A stretch of DNA of 64,000 bases, taken from NCBI GenBank assembly GCA_025024175.1, contig QCXZ01000064.1, positions 12,834,001 to 12,898,000 of the forward strand. Direction: 5' to 3'. Positions 33,413-43,697 of the stretch are shown piece after piece. Each line of letters opens with the position of its first letter. The stretch's first letter is position 1. A program made the translations under genes and the position numbers. The notes under the pieces were generated by a model, which saw nothing but the letters and a program-made list of their open reading frames with translations, did not search any database and had not been told where the DNA came from. The DNA comes from Rhyzopertha dominica. Taxonomy: Eukaryota; Arthropoda; Insecta; Coleoptera; Bostrichidae.

Positions 33413-35261
33413 GTTGAAAAAGCTAAAAGAATGCCCAACTTTCTGAAATCTCAGCCACTTTAACACATAAAAATTGCAAGACTATATCACATCTCGAATA
33501 TGACAAATTGATGGATAGCAAATATAATACAGCAACAAATACAACAAACGGACTATACGATTTAACATAAACCTGTTTGGCGTTGTTTTGCACAATCAGA
33601 AATAATAAAGCAGATAAAAGGATTTGAACAAAAGTTATTTTTTTTTAAATATCCAGGTAGTCTTGAACTGTTTGAAGAAACCGGAAGGTACAATTCCGTC
33701 TAACCCTACAAGAATGAAAAGCTTGAGTACTTACAGGCATATTTTTGACAGTTTTACATTAAATAAAAATTCTACCCAGATTTTCTCTCAAGAATGACAT
33801 ATATGATGATACGATTACTTATTGAAAAGGTAACAATGGTTTAAGGAGAATGCGAATCTAAACTTAACACGTCATATCCCTAATCGCCGTGTTCCAGGTA
33901 CAACACGCAGTTGTTTACACAGTAGGTAAAAACGAAAGTAAATTTTACGCCCGCACTTTTAGCTATATGCACGGCAGATTTCACTCGACCAAAGAAACAA
34001 ATACTGAGCGCTTTTTACACAATTCGTTATATAACCGGCTAACCTAAATAAAAGTGGAACGTTTTTTTCGTGTTTGAGGTAAACTTGACTATTGTGAGTC
34101 TACGGCTGGTTGGCTCCGAAGATCTTATGCAACGTAGTTTGGTTTTCTGCGACGTTCAGCAGGAAAAGATAACCCGCAGGGGGTCCGAAGATTAACGGCA
34201 AGGGCCACTGAAGAAATAAAGTAAATTATGGATAACAGTCCGTATGTGGTATGTTTTATATTTGCCGGAAAGTTGCATCAGCTTCTGAATACACATGCGG
34301 CACTAACATTTAGTAGCGGAAACTTTCGACCCCAGCGTTAAATAATGTGATAATAAAAATATTTAATTCGGAATTGTCAGCTTGATAAGGTGTCTGACAC
34401 TGAAATCTATCGTTTTTCTAACGCAATACGTCGCACGGTAATGCCAGACTATTGTGGCATAAAGATTAGGAGCGCAATCTGACAGGTCTACAAACCCTTA
34501 TCTAAAAATTGCATGACCCTTGAAAGTTCCCAGTTATCCATTTCATGCTCTGGCACTAGACAATTGCACATTTAGTCGCGAGTAGTCTGACGTATATTGA
34601 AATAAAAATGTTTCTTGTTAAATGTAAATCCGAAATTACATTCCTTGTGTTCAAGTAACTGGCAAACTAGTGAAAAAGCGCAATTCGTGGAAAACGGATA
34701 TGGTCTAGCCTTTAATTCAAACAGTATTTTTTTGAGTCGGGTAACTACATAATATATTTTTTGTATTTCTTCGTCAATTAATTGGATGGCGCTACTTCTA
34801 ATAGATTTAGTTTTTTCTGCATATAAATAAGACGATAGTTAAGTATGATATTACCATAACTATAAAAGCAGTCACATAAAAATGAGATCACTATTTTATA
34901 AAGAATGAATGGTCTATTATTAAAAATAGTGGAGTTGCCGGTCAAGTCTAAAAAGCATAAGTGTTCAGTATATGTAGTTTTTACTTATTAGTAACGTAAT
35001 TGATTGCAAACCCATAAATTCTGGTGTAAAAAGTTTAAAGTTTTTTCTTATATAATTTTCACGAACAGACACAATTAAATAATACTAGATGTCCAAAAAT
35101 ATAGTTTAAATGCATGTCAATCGGTAGTACTTACGTCCCTTGCTATTGAGCGGACCGGGCGTCTTGTGATGGAGAATTTTACAAAAAACAATGATTATGA
35201 GATTATTGCACGGCATAAGTAGTAATGATCATAATTTACATTACAAAAACGAAGCTCCAAC
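33413..35261. other. Unassigned, probably unique DNA
   Basis: No coding motif was recognised. The stretch at 33.87-34.5 kb has more mixed composition than its surroundings and no transposon features. It may be single-copy or regulatory, but nothing in the sequence proves this. Confidence 0.35.
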
Positions 35262-35480
35262 GTCCCAGGTCATCAGGAATTGAAGAAAACGTGGGACAAT
35301 CCGTTTTCTGACTTTCTGATCTTCTAATTCGAAAACGAGCAAGTGCCTAAATCATCATTACATCGCATTCTGCGTAAAGATTGATGTCTACACCCTTATA
35401 AAATACCCACATCAATTAGATCAAGAATTAGCCCACCCTCTCAATGACAATGTAAAAATGCAGATCTGTCGCAAAAGGAA
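35262..35480 (+). pseudogene. Mariner-type transposase, DNA-binding region fragment
   Basis: On the plus strand SSLHRILRKD, then a stop, then LHPYKI is read. A frame change then gives LDQELAHPLNDNVKMQICRKR. This order is typical of the second helix-turn-helix and linker of mariner-like transposases (SLhRILkkdLgLhPYKIqL.QEL...D...R). No catalytic domain follows. It is a relic. Confidence 0.6.
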
Positions 35481-38400
35481 ACATCAGGAATCCCTACATT
35501 TAGGGACCTAATGTCGTGTTTCATATTATTTATCTCTGTTTTAAGGCCTTACTGTGTATTTTTTGAAGTAAAGTGTGAGTTTTTGCTGTATAATTGAGTA
35601 GTTTATTAGCAATTACAAACATTTTTTTTTGTCAGGATATCCTCCAAAATAAATTTTCATAGCTATTAAGCATTCTGTTCAAATTTATAAAGAATAAAAT
35701 TATTTACCATTAATCTCTTAATTGATCAGCTTACATAAGTACACCATATTGTATATGATGACGTAATATCTGATATAACCTGTAAGTACCCCAAATCCTT
35801 CTTCCACTTTTTTTAGTTGAACTATATTTGCATTAGTGTGCTGCAAAAACTGACGCATTAAGGATCTTGGAGTACTACATTGTTATTGTTACATTTGAAA
35901 CCGGCTTTTTAAAAGCAAATTTTTGATTCAATTCAATGTTATTGTACAACAATTGTTGAGGATTTACTTTTCCTCTTCCAAGTAACTACAAAATCACTTA
36001 ATAAACACGGTTATCAGGCCATAAAATCATCTCCTTCGAGGTTGTTACATTATCAGAGTTAATTAAATACCGATATTATACTCGCTTCCTTTGCGACTTG
36101 CAGATTATGCACCTATTCGTGCAATAGTTGACGGTGAATTATTCGATCTTTTAATAATGATCTTGGCTGATGAAATTTCTGCAATATAGTTAAATTGCTG
36201 TTCGGCTAATTTTGCAAGTCATTCTAGCGTATGGTGTGGTCTTTTGATAACCTCTTAATCAACGCTGTAATCCATTCCGCTTCAACAAAATTATTTTTAA
36301 GTGATTTATGTAATAATCAGTAATTTGCGACAAAGGTGAAAAAATTGTAACGAGATGCTTGGGAAGAACTACAGGTAAAATTAACTTTTTTACAATAAAG
36401 GCGTGCTAAATGGTTTCTCCTTAAAGAACATAAAGATCTGATTTATTTATTTTATTGCCTTGAATATTTCAAATTGAGCCTTCATTAAGCATATTTACCT
36501 GTAATCCGACAGAAGAATTTTGATTAATCTTTATACAAATGTAATTTTTTTGGACAGTGATTAAAATCTCATTTTTAGAAAAAGGATTGAACCATCTTCA
36601 AAATAAAAATAAATTTAACCCTTAAAAGATATGGGGATCAAAGCGCACACCAGTATGTTATCAAATGGAACATTATACAGCTCTTGAAAGAACGCAACTC
36701 AAACATATTGTGCTAGGTTTCGTTCAAACCCTTGCCAAAAATTTTTTTTTAAATTATAACTTTCTTTAGCCATAGGAGAGGAAGTTCTCATGGAAGGTAA
36801 AAGTTTTATTGATTAATAGTGCCATTTGTGTTCTACGTATTTAAATATGTTTGGTGAGGTACTTTGTGTAAGTTTAAATACCTATAATGCTTCTAATGCT
36901 TGGAAAACTTTTGTGATTTTACATATCATTCTTGTGGAAAACCCATCAAGATAATGTTGACCTGTTGATACAGTTCTTAAGCTGTAGTTCAAGCCGGTGA
37001 TCACGACCATGTTTTAATTGGCAAAGGAGAAGAACAAAATTATTTTTAAAACAATCTATGACATAAAATGATAAAGGAAATTGTTGGAAAATAAATGTAT
37101 GTACGTCACAGTGTTAGCACGAATATGACACATTTAATTTATTTTGGATAATTCCTATTTATGTGAAATCTAGTATAGTCGCTAAATTGACGAAGTCCAT
37201 ATGTAAGGAACTTCGTATGACATAATTTGTAATAGTGTCGAACTACTTTTACCGAGGAAAACGTCTCCCTTTTTTACGGAGTAAACGACTTGAATAGAAA
37301 ACAACACACACTAACGATAAGAAATGGGTTTTCAGATAGTTCTGGTTCCTAGTAAATACGACATAATGACTCAGCAGTTTATCAAATAATAAGATAAGGT
37401 CAGGACATTCAGCGGTTGCTATGTGAAAAATAATAAATTTGTATTAAAAATTTTATTCAAAATAGCTACAAAAGATTCTGCTGTGATTATAAATCTTTCA
37501 TGTTAAATTTTTATATAGCTTTTTACAGTTTATACAAACTTTTGCTGTACTTAAACTCTGCTATATTACTGTACTCTCTACAAACTGTAGAAATCTAAAA
37601 AACGTTCTATTCTATTCTATTTTGGCCATTACTAACATGTCTTGATGGAAAATCGAAACCACGTTAACTACCTTACCCCTCTTTTACAGAATCGCTGTTA
37701 TGCTTTTTGCTGGTCAAAGATGACATCTTTATCTTTAGTTCCGTCATTAGCAGCTGCCACAAGCAGAGTTTCTCCCATCGCATAACCTCTTGGGGTAGAA
37801 ACAATGACGAGTGGAATTTTCGGATATGGCTAAAAAATGTGAAGCGATAAAATCGGCGGTGGTTGCGAGAGAAAAAGAAAACACAGTGAAATCGACATCA
37901 TGAAAGCGTCAAAACAGCGAGTTACCTTGAGATCGTTGCGTAAAGGAGTGTAAACGGCAGGTAGCCGCCTGTTTATCTGAAAAGTCCGCTCGAACCTCGA
38001 TTATCTACGCTTTTCACTCGCGCGGAGATGGCAAAAAGGGTTTTCGGGTAATTGCAGATTATTCTCGGCGTGAAATCCGCGGAGCTGCGGCCGGTTTCGT
38101 CAAAAATGGGACAGTTTTTGTCCCAAACTTTCTGCACGTTTGCATACTCTCCGGCGTTGCGAAGCAGGGTGGTAAAAAGCGTCGGATGAGAAACGAGATG
38201 ATTCTTCTCGAATGTTAACAGTTGAAGCAAAATACAACTTGAGTGCCTAAAATGGCAACAAATAACGGACCTCAAATTCACATATAAGTCTTCCTGTATA
38301 TATTATTTATTATTATTTTTATGACTTCATCTGTAGTTGTCGTCAGATGCTACGCTGAAAGTACAAGAGGAGGTATTTACAAGCTGTTAGCCTAATATAG

Positions 38401-38519
38401 AAAGAATGTAAACTGGTCCATTTTTCTCTAAGTGGATATACATATGAAGTAATGTTTACTTCTTCGTGATTCATTGTAAAAGTAAACATTAATATAGAAA
38501 AGCTTAAATTTATTTATAA
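35481..38519. other. Unassigned; includes a G+C-richer block at 37.9-38.3 kb
   Basis: Most of this interval is AT-rich with no gene that I can support. At 37.86-38.28 kb the composition changes (CGCGCGGAG, CGGCGTGAAATCCGCGGAGC), and a minus-strand frame of 102 codons is open (37973-38281) without a known domain. It could be a first-exon or regulatory region. Confidence 0.35.
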
Positions 38520-38524
38520 AACTT

Positions 38525-38835
38525 TTTTATTATTCAACATAATCCCCCTTTAACTAAATACACTTTAGACAGCGATCCTGTAGTGACTTCTAAGTCCGCT
38601 ATTCAGCGCTCTACAGCTTTCGTAACTTCTCTTTTGGAAGACAGAAACAGAATTAGTCAGATAGAGCCAAGTGACGATGAATATGGAGGCTGGTCTACAA
38701 GTTCGAACTCCAAGTGTAGGCGCATAGTGTCCTGCAAGAACAAAGACTGCTCTGGCGGCAATTCCCCGTCCTTTTTTCTAAATCTTTTCTCGCCGTTTTG
38801 TCTACAATTGTAGACCATATTTCCTTGTTATTGTT
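38525..38835 (-). pseudogene. Mariner-like transposase C-terminal fragment
   Basis: On the minus strand, pieces in shifting frames resemble the end of a mariner-family transposase. There is a QPPYSSSLGSI stretch where PPYSPDLAPSD (with the third catalytic Asp) is expected, an LPKEKLR-like helix, and a final KCI.LKGDYVE. The last ends in TAA near 38.54 kb. Stops and frame changes show it is dead. The N-terminal part is not recognised at higher coordinates. It may be a different mariner lineage from the fragment at 35.3 kb. Confidence 0.55.
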
Positions 38836-40900
38836 ATTGTTTCACAACCACGACTATTAAAAAAATGAAGCATGAACTTTTCTAAATCCTGCAACTCTTT
38901 TGGTCTTTGCCATTCCAGGATACACCTCAATTCGACACCGATGGCGCGCGGCTACGAAAAAGATATCTACAACTCGGTACCGATAAAATCAAACAGTTCA
39001 ATTCTTTGCTTTACTTTTATATATAGGTGCTACAAATCTAAGCCATAACTAAAAATGCATATGCTTCGCTCCTATTTTACATGACAGACCAATTCCTTCA
39101 TTTCTAGATTTAACAAACGAGTTGTGGTACAGTTTATCAACGTTTACGCCTTTTTGTTAAAAAAAACAGTTTTACTAAAGTATTTACATTGTAATGCCAC
39201 TTTTTCCAAAAGTTGGGTTCTCTTCTTGATATCTGCTACTTGTGATTTTCAGATACCAAAACATTTGTCTAAATCTCACACTCAGCTTTTCCTTATTATT
39301 CACCTCCCGTACATTGATTTTCTCTGTTAGCACCAGTACATTACATCTTGTTGTCATTTTCGTGTACGGCTAATAAGTACAAACAGAACAGATCTACATC
39401 CGCTGTTCTATCAAGGGAGAATTTCCTCATGTTTTATGCAGAAATGTCCTGCCCGCGTGCGTTACAAAAAGGTTAAAAAATACATACGATGTACTATATT
39501 TGGGACCACCAAATACTGTACGTTCGCTGGAAGTGAAGTTATCCTTGCCTATTTCATAAGGTTGTGTAGAAAGGAGGAGGCTTATAGCGAGATTCAGGAA
39601 TAGAAGAGGTTTTCTTACACTGAAATGGAACAATTTATACATTCTTTTAGGAACAGAATATACTAAGCGTTGTTTTCAAAACGTAATATAATTAAACTTT
39701 TCGAAATTCTTTGAACAATTATTACATAAAATTGGAAGAAAATATTACCAAAATAGAAAATATTAAAATTCCGGAAGGACCTGCTCTAGAAACGCATGCT
39801 TCAGCTGAAGTGTACACGATTTGTATGCCTTACTTATAATTTTATTATATTATGTTTTGAAAAAAATGTTTAGTATATTCTTTTTCCAAAAAAATGTTTA
39901 AATTATTCTGTTCCCAATATAATGTTTAATATATTGAATTTCAGTGTAAGAAAATCTGTTCTTATCCTTAATTTCGCTATATGCCTTCTCCTCCCTACTT
40001 AATTTTACAATAAGCCGTGTTATCTACTTGCTGTTAAGCAATGTGTTGCTTATATTTGAAAATAACATTTTCAGTCTGCTACATCTGCATTATGAGGCCC
40101 AGGTGCGTGCATATAGTCGCATTGTCAGTATCATTAAAAGGGTGCGATTTTTGCACCGTGCTGAGTAGGCAACCGGCGATCTCTAAGTTGTTTTTTAACA
40201 TGGGGTAGATGCAACTACTAAAATTAAAAAAAAAGATGACACAGGTGGAAAACCCAGTTCAAAAACGTTGAAGAATACGGTATGTGGTAATTTCCTGGTA
40301 GGTATGCAACCAATTGCCAACGAGCCTTGCAGGGGTTCCCTCGTGGCTCCATATCTTAAATCGAAGGTATTCCTATGCACATACAAGACTCGTGCAAAAT
40401 TTTATCTATTAATTTGGTCATTTCACACTATTTTGTCGAACATCTGTACGTTGTGTACTAATACTTCAGGTGTCATTTGTGTCTTCTATTCCACGTACAC
40501 ATTCTATGTATGTTATCTGTACCACATCTGACTAAGTAAATAAGTAAAATGAATAAGCAATTTACTAACTTTTATGATAACACTTTCATAGCTACCGCCT
40601 TAGAAAATCTCATTACTTTACAGATACTGTGATTCATCAATTCCAACTAACAGCATCAAGAAGAAGACTGCTTTTTATTCATATTCTCGTTTTTATTTTT
40701 TATGGGGATATTTAGAGGGGTGGTAATGATATCAGTACTTTAGGTAGGTAGTAATTCTACGAAATGAAACAAACCTAGTTAACTGCTTTTAAGATTTTGT
40801 AGCTAAGGCAAAGGACTGTAGAAAATTCACTGCTAGTTTTTGTTGAAAGTCCCACAAATGTTGCCTGAAATAAACTAAATTGCCAGCATCTCTTTTATTT
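38836..40900. other. Unassigned; one inverted-repeat pair
   Basis: No gene was recognised. The segment 39545-39625 is related, inverted, to 39935-40015. The DNA around 40.15-40.4 kb has no recognisable family. Confidence 0.4.
39545..40015. repeat. Diverged inverted-repeat pair with about 310-bp spacer
   Basis: The minus-strand reading of 39545-39625 (TTTCAGTGTAAGAAAA, TCTCGCTATAAGCC, CTCCT) matches the plus strand at 39938-40015 (TTTCAGTGTAAGAAAA, TTTCGCTATATGCC, CTCCT) with mismatches. This could be the arms of an old fold-back or inverted-terminal-repeat element. Confidence 0.5.
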
Positions 40901-40904
40901 TTAG

Positions 40905-41071
40905 GTGGAATATCTGGGCTGGAGTATCGGCATCAACCCTCGAAGAGCTTAAAACAGCCATAATGGAAAATGGGAGCATATCCCACAGAAATTTATCAAA
41001 AATGTCATAGATGGGATTCCAGAAGAATAAATGAGTTCATTAGGGCTAGATGAAGCAATACGCGCTACTAA
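40905..41071 (+). pseudogene. Tc1-like transposase C-terminus, fragment
   Basis: Reading plus, NIWAGVSASTLEELKTAIMEN shifts to WEHIPQKFIKNVIDGI, then shifts to DSRRINEFIRAR, TGA, SNTRY and TAA (41069-41071). This is the end of a Tc1-like transposase (NLW..L...ELK.AI...W..IP..FI.NLIDSM.RR..AVI.ARG..TRY). The final DDE Glu region before NIW is not preserved. The TGA at 41051-41053 has the same context (TGAAGCAATAC) as in the copy at 18.36 kb, so the two belong to one family. Confidence 0.65.
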
Positions 41072-41994
41072 ATTTTTCAACTAATTTTAGGTGTTTGGGT
41101 CATTCTTTTTTTAACCTACATGTTGTTAAAATTTTTATTCAAATTTCCAAAAAAAAATATAACGCTTTCTAGTCAAATCTTATATGTTTTGTGATAGCTG
41201 AATATCTATTCTATCTAAAAAAGTTGCTGGCCGTGAAGTTTAGAAATTTTTATAAGATTTTCAAGGCCTTAAAGATGGATTGGGCTAATAATTGTACACT
41301 TCCGTCACAATATCTTTGATTTTTTTGTATCAAATAGTTTAACTCAGATAACTTGCAAATTATTTGCTACGATAATAATCAAATGGTCCTTTTAGAAAAC
41401 TTACAAAGCAATACTTCTGTATATAATAATAATTATATATTTTTAATCTTATACCACTCTGTCACAATTGCAGCTAGTTTGAGGTATATTTTTGCAATAA
41501 TTCAATTTTAACCATTTCTAGCACAAAAATATTGATGTCGACTATATTGTTAGCTATTTTTAATATGATTTTTCCGAAATTGTACTATTCATAACAAAAT
41601 ATAAAAAGGGCTATATAAATTTTAAAACCTGGAGACATTATCGTGACAGAGTAGTAGAGTATGTGACAGAGTGGTTATTCTATAAAATATCAGGTTGTAT
41701 TTTGGAATAAACGGTTTTAAATGTACTTATTTAGAATCATGTATTACTTCTTTAGAATAATTAAATATTTAACAGTCTTCAGCTTTCTTAAAACTGAGAT
41801 ACTTACATGCTAATAAAATCACATTGTAGAATCTTTGGAATGAGAGATCCGTATAATTAAATTATTACAAGACTTCTAACTTGTCTCAACTAAATTAAAA
41901 TTAAGAAAATGTCTAACTTGACTGAAAAATTAAAATAAAATAATAATCAACAACAAATTACTTTCTTCACAAGTCATACTAGTCCTAATCAGTC
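41072..41994. promoter_or_regulatory. AT-rich flank with GTGACRGAG motifs
   Basis: TCCGTCAC lies at 41301 and ACCACTCTGTCAC at 41453. In the opposite orientation GTGACAGAGTAG lies at 41643 and GTGACAGAGTGGT at 41663. The 41453 and 41663 copies form an inverted pair. These motifs recur on the other side of the minus-strand gene at 43.6-43.7 kb. No coding region lies here. Confidence 0.45.
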
Positions 41995-43466
41995 TTACTT
42001 TTCGAACACTGGCAAAGGCTCATCAAATTCAAAAAACTGTCTTCTTCCTTTTTTAACTACCTTTGGATTTGGTAGAATTTTAATCAAATCCCCATACGGA
42101 ACATCCGATAAGTCATTCTCCACTAATTTAAACAATCTTCCACAATCATCGACTGTTTTCAGGAACATCACCAGAACATCGCCTTCTTCGTCAACGTTAC
42201 TTTTTGCTACTCCAGCATATGTGTATTGAACATTCCTGTCGCCTTTTACTTTAACGAGTACATGTACACCATCTTCTATATTCCTTGGATGAATGTCCTC
42301 AAGGTGAAGTGTTTCATAATAAGTACTAGAAACGGCAGTTGGATTAGAGGAATCTTTGTTTTTCTATGTGGCCAATGGCTGATCTTCATCAGATGATTCA
42401 TCCGGGCCATACACAATATCATAAAATCCTTTTCGAGGCATCCCAATTTTGTTCGTAATATCAGTGAGCGACAAATCCTCCACCACATGAATAGCAACGT
42501 CTTCTTTTTCGTTAGGAAACAACTGGTCCAAAATATTGTCAGTGTTGGATTCTGTTTCAGGCAGAGGCCAATAAGTTTTAGGAACGTGACACGAACAGAA
42601 TTGTTCACAAAAACAACTCAGAACCTTATAGTTTAAGATTCCACGAGTTTCTGAGAACAGTTGGTGGATTTGCATGGTTCCTTTCAGGGGTAAAATATTG
42701 CTTGGAATAGTCGATGCTACATTGTTTATGTCTTCGTCTGCCACCAAAAACAATTTAATTTTGCTGGTATCTTGAAGGAAGGAAAAGAATTCTAATGCAT
42801 CTCCGATATCTTTGCCTCTTGCTACAATAGCATCAGCTTGGCGTTTTAAAGTTCCACCAACACCATCAGCAGCTCCCTTTCCATGTCCTGATTAAAAAAA
42901 ATTCCAAGATATTTTGCGAAAGTTGTATTGTTCAAAAAACCGGTACGCCATTAGGTAAAAATTAATCTTTTGCTTATACTTCTTACTGTTGTTTTCATCT
43001 TTGCTATTGCAATCTTTTTTGGATTTTCTGTGTAATCTTTTCTTGTATTTTCGAACTTTCTTCTCTAATTCTTCTATTTTATCTTGTGATCTAATATTCT
43101 CTCTGTATAACTTTGTTCTATCTCTTTTCACTCTCTTCCTCCCCCTTGAGCTAGATACTTCTGTATTAGTTGGTGTTGCAAAATAAGGATGCATTTGTGG
43201 ATCTACTGGTAGTGGCGATGCAGTCGGCATGTTCAACAGTTTTCAAGCATCTGTTTCTTCTCCTTTCTTTTTTTATTTTCTTGTTGCCATTTTCTCTTCA
43301 TCATACGATGTTCTCTCACGGTCATGTCAGCCACAAGCTTCTTACGAGTATGATATCTCTCGAGATCTTTGCGTTTCACTTCAGCTACCTTTTCTGGATC
43401 ATTTTTTTGTTTCCCACGGCAACGCCGCTGTCTTTCTGCTGCTGTTAATGCTTTCTTTTTCGCCAT
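41995..43466 (-). pseudogene. Uncharacterised multi-copy invertebrate protein (AERQRRCR / GHGKGAADGVGG family), broken
   Basis: On the minus strand ATG 43466 starts a 77-codon frame with AERQRRCRGKQKNDPEK and a long Lys/Arg/Glu helix. It ends at a TGA and continues in a second frame (from 43236): SSSRGRKRVKRDRTKLYREN, then a coiled coil (IEELEKKVRKYKKRLHRK). After a TAA at 42892 the same frame runs SGHGKGAADGVGGTLKR, ADAIVARGKDIGDA and FLVADEDINNV, then a Cys-rich CFCEQFCSCHVPK. After a TAG at 42364 it runs to a C-terminal beta-rich region (HVLVKVKGDRNVQYTYAGV, DVLVMFLK) ending at 41995. I recall this architecture from repeated, unnamed proteins in insects, cnidarians and fish; its function is unknown to me. 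The middle is shorter than I would expect, so an internal deletion is likely. TTTTTTTTAATCAG before the GHGKG part could instead be an intron acceptor. Confidence 0.65.
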
Positions 43467-43620
43467 GATAATATCTTAAAAAAGAAAATATGTAAATAAA
43501 GTATGGAAACATTAGATAAACTTTATATCGAAATAGTTGCCATAATAAGTACTGGTCCTATTTCAACAGATTCTTATATTTTATGAAATAATATAAATAT
43601 TATATTCTTTGCAAGTATTT

Positions 43621-43697
43621 TTTACCCCTCCGTCAGGTACTTTACCACTCCGTCACAATTTTTTTGTGACGGAGTTGTAACGTGACAGAGGGGTAAA
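43621..43697. repeat. Nested inverted repeats of the GTGACRGAG motif
   Basis: Inner arms ACTCCGTCACAA (43647-43658) and TTGTGACGGAGT (43664-43675) pair perfectly around a 5-base T loop. Outer arms TTTACCCCTCCGTCA (43621-43635) and TGACAGAGGGGTAAA (43683-43697) pair with one mismatch. The motif is the one found at 41.3-41.7 kb. Weaker relatives lie at 43836 (GTGACGAAG) and 44243 (CTCTGTCAC). Confidence 0.85.

Noticed and set aside
37973..38281. 102-codon minus-strand frame as a host exon
   Set aside because: No recognisable domain and no convincing splice context; kept only as a composition note.
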